The translations under genes were made by a program, and so were the position numbers. The notes under the pieces were generated by a model that saw only the letters and a program-made list of their open reading frames with translations, did not search any database and was not told the origin of the DNA. A stretch of 64,000 bases of DNA from Indiicoccus explosivorum (GTDB lineage Bacteria; Bacillota; Bacilli; Bacillales_A; Planococcaceae): assembly GCF_002167005.1 (NCBI RefSeq), contig NZ_NHTN01000023.1, forward strand, positions 88,046 to 152,045, written 5' to 3'. Positions 1 through 8,204 of this stretch are shown one piece after another. Position 1 is the first letter of the stretch. Each line of letters opens with the position of its first letter.

Positions 1-60
1 GTGAAGCGGCGGCTCCGGGAAATGGAAGAGCTGAAAGCGATGATGGAGCGGGGGATGTAG
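1..60 (+). CDS. C-terminal tail of a truncated upstream gene
   Basis: Frame 1 is open from the first base and ends at TAG 58-60. It gives 19 residues rich in Arg, Glu and Met, ending in MMERGM. The start lies outside the window. No family can be assigned from this tail; it looks like a charged helical end. A weak GGG/CCC hairpin followed by seven T (about 64-88) may be its terminator. Confidence 0.4.
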   Translation: MKRRLREMEELKAMMERGM

Positions 61-106
61 GCGCTGGGGGCCTGCGTCCCTTTTTTTGTGGGGCGTTTTT
101 TCGGTT

Positions 107-150
107 CCTGTGACTGGAACAGTTCTGAGTTGTGCCGAGCACAGGGACAG
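107..150. repeat. degenerate copy of the CTGTG...CACAG palindromic repeat (family B)
   Basis: An inverted CTGTGNC / GCACAGGGACAG arrangement around a divergent centre. It resembles the copies near 9744-9790 and 50812-50862. It lies in the gene-poor stretch 61-329, which also holds the promoter/cre described next. Confidence 0.4.
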
Positions 151-199
151 AAAAAAATCATTCAGCCGGATTGCCACTATTTGCGGCAGAAATACGTCA

Positions 200-227
200 T
201 TGACGGGTAAGCGCTTTCAGGTAGACT
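200..227 (+). promoter_or_regulatory. candidate sigma-A promoter with an embedded CcpA cre box
   Basis: TTGACG (200-205), 16 bp, TAGACT (222-227). The spacer contains GGTAAGCGCTTTCA (206-219), which matches the cre consensus TGWNANCGNTNWCA except at the first base. A cre inside the spacer would be expected to block RNA polymerase, so the zinc-ribbon gene at 330 may be catabolite repressed. Motif reading only. Confidence 0.5.
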
Positions 228-329
228 GGAAATAAGCACGTCTTTATCCGGTGACCCCTGAAAGACCGCGGATCGTGCGCCTTTGCTGTCCGACCTTTCG
301 TGTTTTATTGAAAAAAGGGAGGAATTTAA

Positions 330-797
330 GTGGCATCGAATATGTACGCGACGGAATGCCCGCAATGCGGCCGTTCCGCGATTGTGGATGAGTATTATAA
401 GCGAGGCGACCGGTACTTGACGTGCTGGCGCTGCGGTTATTGCCATACGGTGGAGAACCGGGCGTTCCACGAGAAAGATGGCGTCGGGTTCGAGGAAGAG
501 GTCTGTCCGGGATTCGGGGTGTTCGTCTGGCGGGGAAAGAAAGACGGTTACCAGATCACGATGCTCGGGAAGTTCGATGAAGCGCTCGAGCGGGAGTATA
601 TGGAGAAGTTCCATGAAGAAGGGACCGATCAGGAGACGAGTTATTTCGTCCGCTATGATGAAGGACGGTTCAAGGTGCTCGCCGGCAAGCCGACGGAGAA
701 TTTCCATTTGCCGTTCGACGTGTATCGGGACAAGATGTATAAGGAGTATGACTGCGTGACGGAATTCGAACGGTACTTAGTGCCGATCGAGGAATAG
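330..797 (+). CDS. zinc-ribbon protein of unknown function, 155 aa
   Basis: GTG start at 330, seven bases after an AGGGAGGAA ribosome site. The N-terminus has two CxxC knuckles: CPQC near residue 10 and CWRC near residue 32, followed by GYC. This is a classic zinc ribbon. The rest is acidic and aromatic with no membrane segment, so a cytosolic protein is likely. It stands alone, with a cre-bearing promoter upstream and a terminator just downstream. I do not recognise a named family. Function is not inferred beyond probable zinc binding. Confidence 0.75.
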   Translation: MASNMYATECPQCGRSAIVDEYYKRGDRYLTCWRCGYCHTVENRAFHEKDGVGFEEEVCPGFGVFVWRGKKDGYQITMLGKFDEALEREYMEKFHEEGTDQETSYFVRYDEGRFKVLAGKPTENFHLPFDVYRDKMYKEYDCVTEFERYLVPIEE

Positions 798-838
798 ACG
801 CTGTGCGCGGCGGGTTGTAGCAGCGGTGGATGAATAGA

Positions 839-882
839 GGCCGTCCAGCGGGATGGAAGAATTCCGGCTGGGCGGTTTTTTG
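839..882 (+). terminator. rho-independent terminator after the zinc-ribbon gene
   Basis: CCGTCCAGC (841-849) pairs with GCTGGGCGG (867-875) and is followed by six T. Confidence 0.85.
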
Positions 883-1067
883 CGGGTTTCTGCGGAGCCG
901 TGGCTGGTTTTAGTAAACAGGAAATGAAAAAAGTCTGCATAAAATTTCGAGTTTAGTGAATTTTAACCGGTGGAAAACATGGAAGAGGATGACCGACGAA
1001 GGTCCCAAGGAGCTGTCACGTAACGGCTTCTTGCGGGAGCTTTCGGCAGTGAAAGGAGCGAGACTTT

Positions 1068-1397
1068 ATGAACGGGCTGGAAAAGATGCGGGATAACCCG
1101 GCAGTCACGCTGAATCCGGCGGACGTGGAAAAGAATGCGGACGACTGGCTGGAAAAACTGAAAGCGGAGCGCCCGTTAGTGTCCCACCGGGATAAGACGC
1201 TGCTCCGCTATCTTTTGTACCATATGGATTGCTATGGTCATGTTGTGGCGACACTGGAAGACTTGAAGGAAGGGACCGGCCTGTCTGCAGGCAAGCTGAG
1301 CGGAACGCTGATCGCTTTGGAAGATATGGGTATGATCGCCCGCAGACGCGGGATTATACTGGTGGATACAGACCGGCTGGACCGCGTTTCTGTGTAA
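1068..1397 (+). CDS. small winged-helix DNA-binding protein, 109 aa
   Basis: ATG start preceded by GAAAGGAG. The C-terminal half reads as a winged helix: a helix with LLRYLLYHMDCYG, a recognition-type segment LSAGKLSGTLIALEDMGMI, then a basic wing ARRRGIILVD. The pattern resembles MarR or plasmid RepL-type domains, but no specific family is clear. It is monocistronic, followed by a strong terminator at 1440. A DNA-binding regulator is the likeliest role; its target is unknown. The 130 bases upstream contain no recognised riboswitch. Confidence 0.65.
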   Translation: MNGLEKMRDNPAVTLNPADVEKNADDWLEKLKAERPLVSHRDKTLLRYLLYHMDCYGHVVATLEDLKEGTGLSAGKLSGTLIALEDMGMIARRRGIILVDTDRLDRVSV

Positions 1398-1439
1398 AGA
1401 GTCTGCGGGACATTTTCGGTGGAATTGGATTTGCGATAG

Positions 1440-1477
1440 CCGCCTTTGGAATCGGATGATTCCGGGGCGGTTTTTTG
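1440..1477 (+). terminator. terminator, near-duplicate of the one at 9690
   Basis: CCGCC...GGCGG outer stem with an inner GGAATC/GATTCC stem, then TTTTTT. The same sequence with two or three changes recurs at 9690-9727. Confidence 0.9.
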
Positions 1478-1592
1478 TGTTTTATTTTCATGAGGCTGTG
1501 TCGGAAAGCGTTTCGGAATTGATTGCAGCAGAGAGGTGCGGAAGGGAAAGGGGGAAATTGAACAGCAAGCGCCTAAATATTTTAAATATTCA

Positions 1593-1621
1593 TTGTACAA
1601 GCGAAAAAGTTGGTCTATACT
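1593..1621 (+). promoter_or_regulatory. sigma-A promoter upstream of the ilvD remnant
   Basis: TTGTAC (1593-1598), 17 bp spacer, TATACT (1616-1621). A strong AAGGAGGGGG ribosome site (1630-1639) follows. Confidence 0.7.
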
Positions 1622-1647
1622 TTTAGTGAACAAGGAGGGGGTGCGCT

Positions 1648-1890
1648 TTGGAAAGAGACTTACGGATAAAAAGTACAGTCTTCGGCGATGGGGCCAGAAG
1701 AGCGCCGAATCGCGCAATGTTGAGAACAATCGGCCTGGACGATGACGATTTTAAGGAGCCGATGATCGGTATTGCCAGTACTTGGAGCGAGGTGCCGCCT
1801 TGTAAGAGCCATATCCATGACTTGGCAGTAAGTGCCCAATAAGGTGCCCGGGAAGCTGGCGGGGTGCCCTTTATTTTTAGCATTTTCCGA
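1648..1890 (+). pseudogene. ilvD: 5' remnant of dihydroxy-acid dehydratase gene ilvD
   Basis: From a TTG start at 1648 the translation matches the N-terminus of Ilv[14 protein letters not shown], then [12 protein letters not shown] and HIHDLAV. IlvD is normally about 550 residues and makes 2-oxoacids in branched-chain amino-acid synthesis. Here TAA at 1840-1842 stops it after 64 codons. In-frame homology (GAREAGGVPFIF) continues past the stop and then disappears near 1880, so both a nonsense codon and a large 3' deletion are present. Promoter and ribosome site remain intact, so a 64-residue peptide is probably still made. An intact ilvD is presumably elsewhere in the genome. Confidence 0.85.
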
Positions 1891-1997
1891 AAGAACTCTC
1901 CCCTTCAGGCGTGTAACGGGCGAAGCCGGGCGGTGAGGGGAGATGAAAGTTTCCTGTTCTTGAATGGGCAGTGGCCGATTTTTTGGACAGGTGAGGA

Positions 1998-3401
1998 GTG
2001 GATGGAAGGTTGATTGACCCGAATAAACAAACAGTTTTGGAAGAATTGAAACAGCTTCTGTCCGAGGACCGCGTCTCAACGAATGAGTCCGTCCTGGACC
2101 AGCACAGCAGAGATGAATCGTATCATGAACCGGTCATGCCGGATGCCGTCGTTTTTCCGCTATCCGCGCAGGACGTGAGCGGGATTATGAAGACGGCCGG
2201 AAAATACGGAATTCCGATCATTCCTTTTGGTCTTGGGACCAGCCTGGAGGGTCACGTCATCCCTTATAGCGGCGGCATATCGATCGATTTCTCGCTCATG
2301 GACAAAATCCTTGAAGTGAAACCTGAAGATTTTCTTGTCCGGGTCCAGCCCGGCGTCACCCGCTCAAAGCTGAACCAGGAATTGAAAAAGTACGGGCTGT
2401 TTTTCTCGGTTGATCCGGGAGCGGATGCCACGCTGGGCGGCATGGCGGCAACGAACGCGAGCGGTACGACTTCTGTGAAGTATGGCGTGATGCGCGACCA
2501 GGTCCGGGATTTGGAAGTGGTGCTGGCAGATGGCTCCATCATCCATACCGGCAATCTGGCGGTCAAGTCTTCGTCCGGCTATAACTTGAATGGCCTGTTT
2601 GTCGGTTCGGAAGGCACACTCGGCTGCTTCACGGAACTGACGCTTCAAGTATATGGGATTCCGGAATCGATTGTAGGAGCGAGAGCTTCCTTCGGAACGA
2701 TCGGACAGGCGGTCAACGCGGTCGTCGGTGTCCTGCAGGCTGGAATTCAGATCGCAAGGATCGAATTGATCGATGCCCAATCCATGCGGCATGTAAACGG
2801 TTACAGTGGGACGGATTATAAGGAAGCGCCGACGCTTTTCATGGAGTTCCATGGCAACGAAGCGGGGCTCAGGCAGGACATGGAATTCGCCGAAGAGATC
2901 CTGGAGGATCATGGATGCGAGGAATTCAAGTTCGAGCGGGATTCAACGGCCCGCAATCAATTATGGGATGCCCGCCATGACCTCGCATATGCCGTCATGC
3001 GGGGGAATCCGGGGAAGAAAATGATGGTGACCGATGTTTGCCTGCCGATTTCCCAGCTTGCCGCCGGAATTGATTCCGCACAGCAGGGGATGAAGGAATT
3101 CGGGTTTGAAGGCGGAATCGTCGGCCATGTCGGAGACGGCAATTATCATGCCCTTCTCATGATCGATACGGACAATCCCGAAGAGATGGAGAGAGCTGAG
3201 AAATTCAATGAAAAAATCGTGGAATTCGCCTTGAGCAGGGGCGGGTCCTGCACTGGGGAGCATGGCGTAGGAATCGGGAAAATGAAGTACCAGAAAAAGG
3301 AACATGGCGATTCATTAAACGTGATGCTGGCGGTGAAAAAGGCACTTGACCCGGAAGGTCGGCTGAATCCGGGCAAACTTCTTCAGACAGACAGTATTTA
3401 A
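1998..3401 (+). CDS. FAD-linked 2-hydroxyacid dehydrogenase (GlcD / D-lactate dehydrogenase family)
   Basis: 467 residues, full length for the VAO/FAD_binding_4 family that oxidises glycolate, D-lactate or related 2-hydroxyacids. Visible landmarks: PFGLGTSLEGH, GADATLGGMAATNASG and RDQVRDLEVVLADG in the FAD half, and GHVGDGNYH and GSCTGEHGVG in the C-terminal substrate/metal half. The start is uncertain: GTG 1998 sits directly against AGGAG, so TTG 2010 is a plausible alternative. It heads a cluster with a TRAP transporter 19 bases downstream. Context suggests oxidation of a hydroxy acid imported by that transporter; the substrate is not proved. Confidence 0.88.
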   Translation: MDGRLIDPNKQTVLEELKQLLSEDRVSTNESVLDQHSRDESYHEPVMPDAVVFPLSAQDVSGIMKTAGKYGIPIIPFGLGTSLEGHVIPYSGGISIDFSLMDKILEVKPEDFLVRVQPGVTRSKLNQELKKYGLFFSVDPGADATLGGMAATNASGTTSVKYGVMRDQVRDLEVVLADGSIIHTGNLAVKSSSGYNLNGLFVGSEGTLGCFTELTLQVYGIPESIVGARASFGTIGQAVNAVVGVLQAGIQIARIELIDAQSMRHVNGYSGTDYKEAPTLFMEFHGNEAGLRQDMEFAEEILEDHGCEEFKFERDSTARNQLWDARHDLAYAVMRGNPGKKMMVTDVCLPISQLAAGIDSAQQGMKEFGFEGGIVGHVGDGNYHALLMIDTDNPEEMERAEKFNEKIVEFALSRGGSCTGEHGVGIGKMKYQKKEHGDSLNVMLAVKKALDPEGRLNPGKLLQTDSI

Positions 3402-3420
3402 AACTAAGGGGGATTTGGAG

Positions 3421-4425
3421 ATGGAATGGAAAAAGAAAATGACGGTAATGGCGGCAATGCTGGCGGGCGCAGGAGTCATGGCCGGCTGCGGGGACGAGGC
3501 TGCAGGAGGAGGGGAAGAAGAAGTCTACACGCTGCAGGCAGGCCACTCCCTGCCGGTGGACCACCCGTACCATATCGCTTTTCAGGAAATGGCGGATGAT
3601 ATTGAAGAACGGACGGATGGCCGCGTGATTATTGAAGTGTTTGCGAACAGTGAAATCGGGGCTGAACGGGAACTGATCGAAGGTCTGACACTGGGGACTG
3701 TGGACCTTGCGGTATCATCGACAGCGCCGATCACCAGCTTCGTGCCGGAGCTCGAAGTGTTGGACGTGCCGTTTCTTTTTGAGAGCCGGGATGCCGCTGT
3801 GGAAGTGCTGAATGGTGAAATCGGCGATGATTTGGCCGCACAGATGGAGGAGCAGGGCATCATCCTGCTGTCATGGGGAGAAAATGGATACCGGCATGTC
3901 ACCAATTCCGTGCATCCGATTGAATCGCCTGAGGACCTTGAAGGACTGAAGATACGCACACAGGAAAACGAGATCCACCTCGCCGCATTCGAAGCATTGG
4001 GTGCGCAGCCGACGCCGATGGCATGGACGGAAGCACTTACTGCCCTGCAGCAAGGGGTCGTGGACGCCCAGGAAAACCCGGCGATTGTCGCGGACCAGTT
4101 CAATCTTTATGAAGCCAATCAAAAATTCATGACTCTTACTGGGCACGTCTACTCTGTTGCGGCCTACCTGCTGAGCCAGCAGACATACGAAGAACTTCCT
4201 GAAGATCTGCGCGAAATCGTAGTGGAAGAAGGAATGGAAGCCGGTGAGCGGCAGCGCGAACTGATCATCGAAATGGAAGCGGAATCGCTGAAGAACCTGA
4301 AGGAGCAGGGCATGGAAATCATTGAAGAAGTCGATATTGCCCCATTCCAGGAAGCGGTCCAGCCGGTCTATGATCAGATCGAGCACGTGGAGCTGCTGAA
4401 CCGGATTAAAGAAGCGCAGCAATAA
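3421..4425 (+). CDS. dctP: TRAP transporter substrate-binding lipoprotein, DctP family
   Basis: ATG 3421 is chosen over TTG 3415 because AAGGGGGA (3406-3413) then has a normal 7-base gap. The leader ends in the lipobox MAGC, so the mature protein is lipid-anchored outside the membrane. The family fold is clear: HSLPVDHPYHIAFQEMAD, RVIIEVFANSEIG, RTQENEIHLAAFEALGAQPTPM, LQQGVVDAQENP. DctP proteins capture organic acids such as C4-dicarboxylates, sugar acids or keto acids and deliver them to DctQM. About 334 residues, normal length. Confidence 0.93.
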   Translation: MEWKKKMTVMAAMLAGAGVMAGCGDEAAGGGEEEVYTLQAGHSLPVDHPYHIAFQEMADDIEERTDGRVIIEVFANSEIGAERELIEGLTLGTVDLAVSSTAPITSFVPELEVLDVPFLFESRDAAVEVLNGEIGDDLAAQMEEQGIILLSWGENGYRHVTNSVHPIESPEDLEGLKIRTQENEIHLAAFEALGAQPTPMAWTEALTALQQGVVDAQENPAIVADQFNLYEANQKFMTLTGHVYSVAAYLLSQQTYEELPEDLREIVVEEGMEAGERQRELIIEMEAESLKNLKEQGMEIIEEVDIAPFQEAVQPVYDQIEHVELLNRIKEAQQ

Positions 4426-4448
4426 AAGCGGGAATTCAATTTCTGAAG

Positions 4449-4477
4449 AAAAAGAGAGAAACCTTTCTCTCTTTTTT
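4449..4477 (+). terminator. intra-operon attenuator between dctP and dctQ
   Basis: AAAAAGAGAGAAA (4449-4461), a two-base loop, then TTTCTCTCTTTTTT (4464-4477). This is a hairpin with a U tail 15 bases before dctQ. Partial termination would give more binding protein than membrane subunits, as is common in binding-protein-dependent systems. Confidence 0.75.
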
Positions 4478-4491
4478 GTTAGGGGGACGCT

Positions 4492-4962
4492 ATGGGAACA
4501 GCAATCAAATATTTGAATTTGGGGATAAAATACATCCTAATTCTTCTCATGACGGTCCTGGTCGTCGCGGTCTTCATGCAGGTCGTGTTCAGATTCGTCA
4601 TTGAGCAGCCGCTTGCCTGGACGGAGGAATTAGGCAGGTATTGCCTCATTTGGATCACATTTTTAGGAGCAGGGTATGCCATGGCCACCAACTCGCATAT
4701 CGGTGTGGAATTTTTTGTAGAGAAGGCGGCTGTTCCTGTACGGCGGGTTACATACATACTCAGTGCGACTGCCTGCTTGGTGTTTTTCCTCCTGCTGGTG
4801 CTGGAAGGATACGAACTGGCAGTAAGCGGCATGTCGCAATCGTCGCCGGTTCTCCAAATACCGATGGGGTATATCTACGCCGCCATTCCGGTGAGCGGTG
4901 TCATCCTGATCATCAACTTGGCATTCCAGTTCATGAAAAATTTTAAGAGCGGGGGTGTCTGA
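4492..4962 (+). CDS. dctQ: TRAP transporter small membrane subunit, DctQ family
   Basis: 156 residues with four hydrophobic segments (about 12-34, 45-68, 84-108, 128-150), the usual DctQ topology. The motif PLAWTEELGRYCLIWITFLGA is the family hallmark. Start ATG follows TTAGGGGGA. Its stop lies two bases before dctM, so the two are co-translated. It forms the membrane complex with DctM. No unusual features. Confidence 0.92.
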   Translation: MGTAIKYLNLGIKYILILLMTVLVVAVFMQVVFRFVIEQPLAWTEELGRYCLIWITFLGAGYAMATNSHIGVEFFVEKAAVPVRRVTYILSATACLVFFLLLVLEGYELAVSGMSQSSPVLQIPMGYIYAAIPVSGVILIINLAFQFMKNFKSGGV

Positions 4963-4964
4963 TC

Positions 4965-6230
4965 ATGGCGATTCTTCTTTTCGCGTTGCTGGCCATCTTT
5001 TTTCTGATCAATGTGCCGATTGCAGTGGCGCTCGGATTGGCTTCCACGATCGTGTTTTTCATTCAAGGGACGGTGGAACCGATTGTCATCGTGCAGCGCA
5101 TGTTCAACGCCGTCGACTCGTTCCCGCTGCTTGCGGTGCCGTTTTTCATCCTTGCGGGGAGCCTGATGGAGAGCGGCGGGATCTCGCGGAGACTGATCCG
5201 GCTCGCCAATGTGATGTTCGGAAGAGTGAAAGGCGGATTGGCGATCGTCTCGATTGTCGCCTGCGCGTTTTTCGCAGCGATCTCCGGTTCCGCGGCCGCC
5301 ACGACAGCTGCCGTCGGGGCATTGCTGATTCCGGCCATGGTCAAGAAAGGCTACGACAAGGATTTTTCGACGGCTGTGCAGGCGGCTGGCGGGACGATCG
5401 GCGTCATGATTCCGCCGAGCGTACCGCTTGTCCTGTATGGCGTCACGGCTGGTGTATCGATCGGTTCTTTATTTATTGCCGGAATTCTTCCCGGCATTTT
5501 AGTCGGGGGTTCGCTGATCCTGCTCGTCTACATCATTTCGCTTAAGCGGGGATACGGCGGCGAGGAGAAAGCGGATTTCAAAGAATTCCTGAAGGCGTTT
5601 GCGGACGCCATCCTGGCACTGCTCATGCCGGTGATCATCTTGGGCGGCATCTATGGCGGCATCTTCACGCCGACTGAAGCCGCTGTCGTCGCCGTGGTGT
5701 ACGGGCTGATCGTCGGGCTCGTCATTTACCGGGAAATCAAATTCAAGGATTTGATCGAAGTGTTCACTTCATCGATCCTGGTGACGGCTGTCATCATGTT
5801 CATCATCGCCGGCGCTTCCGCGTTCGGTTACTATTTGACGCGCGAGCGCATTCCGGGCGAGCTGACGGAACTAATGCTGGGGGTTACAGACAACTGGATC
5901 GTCGCACTGCTCATTATTAATGCGGTTCTCCTTGTCGCTGGTGCTTTTCTGGAGACATCGGCAGCCATCATTATTCTCACGCCGATCCTGGTGCCGATCG
6001 TCAGTGCGCTCGGAATCGATTTGACGCACTTCGGGATTATCATGATTGTGAATTTGGCCATCGGATTCATTACACCGCCGGTCGGAATCAACCTTTTCGT
6101 GGCGGCGAATATCGCCGATACGAAATTCGAAAAACTGATCGGTGCCATCATTCCGTTCATTATCATCATGGTCATTGATGTGCTGATCATTTCATTTATT
6201 CCGGCCATCAGTCTGTTTTTGATTGAATAA
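4965..6230 (+). CDS. dctM: TRAP transporter large permease subunit, DctM family
   Basis: 421 residues, normal length, about twelve hydrophobic segments. Family signatures: VPFFILAGSLMESGGIS, FFAAISGSAAATTAAVGALLIPAM, GGTIGVMIPPSVPLVLYGV and the late FITPPVGINLFVA. This subunit carries the sodium-coupled transport path. Start ATG is preceded by AGCGGGGGTG. With dctP and dctQ it completes a three-gene importer. Confidence 0.94.
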   Translation: MAILLFALLAIFFLINVPIAVALGLASTIVFFIQGTVEPIVIVQRMFNAVDSFPLLAVPFFILAGSLMESGGISRRLIRLANVMFGRVKGGLAIVSIVACAFFAAISGSAAATTAAVGALLIPAMVKKGYDKDFSTAVQAAGGTIGVMIPPSVPLVLYGVTAGVSIGSLFIAGILPGILVGGSLILLVYIISLKRGYGGEEKADFKEFLKAFADAILALLMPVIILGGIYGGIFTPTEAAVVAVVYGLIVGLVIYREIKFKDLIEVFTSSILVTAVIMFIIAGASAFGYYLTRERIPGELTELMLGVTDNWIVALLIINAVLLVAGAFLETSAAIIILTPILVPIVSALGIDLTHFGIIMIVNLAIGFITPPVGINLFVAANIADTKFEKLIGAIIPFIIIMVIDVLIISFIPAISLFLIE

Positions 6231-6320
6231 ACCACGGTCTCTGAATTTCAGGAAATGGAGCGGGACGGTCAGGCGGATTAAGGAATGTCTGTGCTATAGG
6301 AATTGGAAGGAAGTGATTGT

Positions 6321-7394
6321 GTGGCGAAATATAACATCGCAGTGATTGAAGGGGACGGCATCGGCCCGGAAGTGATGGAACAGGCGCTGAACGTGCTCGG
6401 CGCACTGGGCGGGGAGGCGGACTGGCTGTCCGTCGAGAAGCTGCCGTGGAATTCCCGCTATTACCTGGAACACGGGCGGATGATGCCGGAAGGCTGGAAG
6501 GAACAGCTGCAGCGGTTCGATGCGATCCTGTTCGGCGCGATCGGTGATGCCCGCGTGCCGGATGACGTGTCGGTGTGGGAACTCATCATGCCGATCCGCA
6601 AGGAGTTCCGGCAGTACGTGAACTTCCGGCCGGTCCGGTCGCTACCCGGCATCCGCTCACCGCTTGCGGACGGCGAGGACATCGAATTCGCGATCTTCCG
6701 CGAGAATGCGGAAGGGGAATACTCCGACAGCGGGGGACGGATGTTCCGGGGGGAGCCGGCCGAACTGGCCATCCAGAACACGGTCATGACCCGGGCGGGG
6801 ATCGAACGCATCACCCGCGCGGCGGGCGACTACGCGCGAAGGCACGGCAAAACGAAGCTGACGAGCGCGACCAAGTCGAACGCGGTCGTCCATGCGAATA
6901 AACTATGGGATGAACAGGTCGCCCGGACGGTGCGGACGGATTATCCGGAGCTCGAGCTGGAATCCGTCTACGTCGATGCGCTCGCCGCGTATTTCGTTCA
7001 GCGGCCGCAGTCCTTTGAAGTGGTGGTGGCATCGAATTTATTCGGTGACATCCTCTCCGATCTCGGGTCGGGCATCACCGGCGGGCTGGGGCTGTCCCCG
7101 TCCGCCAACATCAATCCGGAAAAGGACTTCCCGTCGATGTTCGAGCCGGTCCACGGATCCGCGCCGGACATCGCCGGCAAGGGGATCGCGAACCCGATCG
7201 CCCAGATCTGGTCCGCGGCGCTCATGCTCGACCATTTGGGCGAAGCGGAGAAGGGGAAGAAGATCGTGCGGGCGATCGAACAGGTACTGGCAGAAGGAAA
7301 GGTGAAGACGGCGGATATCGGCGGGGACGCGACGACCGCGGAAATGGGGCAGGCGATCCTCGATAAACTGGCCGCTCTGCCGGAGAAGGGGTGA
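6321..7394 (+). CDS. isocitrate/isopropylmalate dehydrogenase family, closest to tartrate / D-malate dehydrogenase
   Basis: GTG 6321 is preferred because GGAAGGAAG lies seven bases upstream. 357 residues, typical of TtuC/DmlA enzymes. Markers: IEGDGIGPEV at the N-terminus, ENAEGEYSD...GGRMFRG (the tartrate-dehydrogenase-like loop, different from the LeuB type), TKSNAVVHANKLWDE, the metal/cofactor segment SNLFGDILSDLGSGI, and FEPVHGSAPDIAGKGIANP. The family uses NAD and a divalent metal to oxidatively decarboxylate D-malate, tartrate or isopropylmalate. The neighbours favour a catabolic D-malate or tartrate role over leucine synthesis. DNA from here to 9650 looks richer in GC than the TRAP genes. 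Confidence 0.85.
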   Translation: MAKYNIAVIEGDGIGPEVMEQALNVLGALGGEADWLSVEKLPWNSRYYLEHGRMMPEGWKEQLQRFDAILFGAIGDARVPDDVSVWELIMPIRKEFRQYVNFRPVRSLPGIRSPLADGEDIEFAIFRENAEGEYSDSGGRMFRGEPAELAIQNTVMTRAGIERITRAAGDYARRHGKTKLTSATKSNAVVHANKLWDEQVARTVRTDYPELELESVYVDALAAYFVQRPQSFEVVVASNLFGDILSDLGSGITGGLGLSPSANINPEKDFPSMFEPVHGSAPDIAGKGIANPIAQIWSAALMLDHLGEAEKGKKIVRAIEQVLAEGKVKTADIGGDATTAEMGQAILDKLAALPEKG

Positions 7395-7398
7395 AGGG

Positions 7399-8145
7399 AT
7401 GGAACTGGAAGGAAAAGTGATCCTGGTGACCGGCGCGGGCGGCGGCATGGGGCAGGCGATCGTCCGGAAGCTGCTCGCTGAAGGCGCGCATGTGGCGGGC
7501 ATCGATTTATCGGAAGCGGCGATGGCGGGGCTGGACCACGAGCGGTTCACCGCGGTCGGGGCGGACGTCCTGGCTGAAGAAGCGATGGCGGAAGCTTTTG
7601 CGGCGGTCCATGAAGCGCACGGCCGGATCGACAGCCTCGTGAACGCGGTCGGGATCGCCCAGGCGGCGGCGCCGATCGAGGACGTGCCGCTCAGCCAATG
7701 GCGCAAGCTGTTGGAGATCAACGCGACGGCGCTGTTCATCACGTCGAAGGAAGCGGTCCGCTACATGAAAGCGCGCAGGGAAGGGGCGATTGTGACGATC
7801 GCCTCCATCTCGGCGGTCCGGCCGCGGCCGGGCCTGCAGGCGTACATCGCGTCCAAAGGAGCGGCGGAAAGCTTTTCCCGGGCGCTCGCCATCGAAGTGG
7901 CGCCGTATGGCATCCGGGTGAACACCATCCACCCGGGGCCGACCGACACCGGCATGCTCGGGCAGTTCGCGGCATCAGGGACCGATGCCGAACAAGCGAA
8001 AAAAGAGATCTTTGCGGACAGTGTGCCGCTCGGCCGGCTCGTGAAGCCCGATGACATCGCCGATTCGGTCATCCACCTCGTGTCGGACCGGACGAAAATG
8101 ATGACCGGCGCTGTATTGCATGTCGACGGCGGAAGAGGACTTTAA
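7399..8145 (+). CDS. short-chain dehydrogenase/reductase (SDR)
   Basis: 248 residues of classical SDR type. Cofactor motif TGAGGGMG at 11-18; acidic D36 after the second strand favours NAD(H); NAVG replaces the usual NNAG at 82-85; active-site set N108, S136, Y149, K153 (YIASK). It begins four bases after the preceding stop and AAGGGATGG overlaps the start region. Substrate is unknown. Context suggests oxidation of a hydroxyl intermediate between the hydroxy-acid enzymes and the aldehyde dehydrogenase. Confidence 0.88.
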   Translation: MELEGKVILVTGAGGGMGQAIVRKLLAEGAHVAGIDLSEAAMAGLDHERFTAVGADVLAEEAMAEAFAAVHEAHGRIDSLVNAVGIAQAAAPIEDVPLSQWRKLLEINATALFITSKEAVRYMKARREGAIVTIASISAVRPRPGLQAYIASKGAAESFSRALAIEVAPYGIRVNTIHPGPTDTGMLGQFAASGTDAEQAKKEIFADSVPLGRLVKPDDIADSVIHLVSDRTKMMTGAVLHVDGGRGL

Positions 8146-8204
8146 GTGCGCCCGCCGTTCAGAGGACACAGCGGCGATCCGCGCCGCGGAAAGGAACGGG
8201 AAGG

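Noticed and set aside
940..1067. Riboswitch before the winged-helix gene
   Set aside because: Some pairing (GACCGACGAAGGTC) but no core matching any class I can recognise.
1480..1648. T-box or leader peptide attenuator before ilvD
   Set aside because: No GGTGGTACCGCG-type antiterminator box or specifier hairpin; an ordinary sigma-A promoter lies close to the gene.
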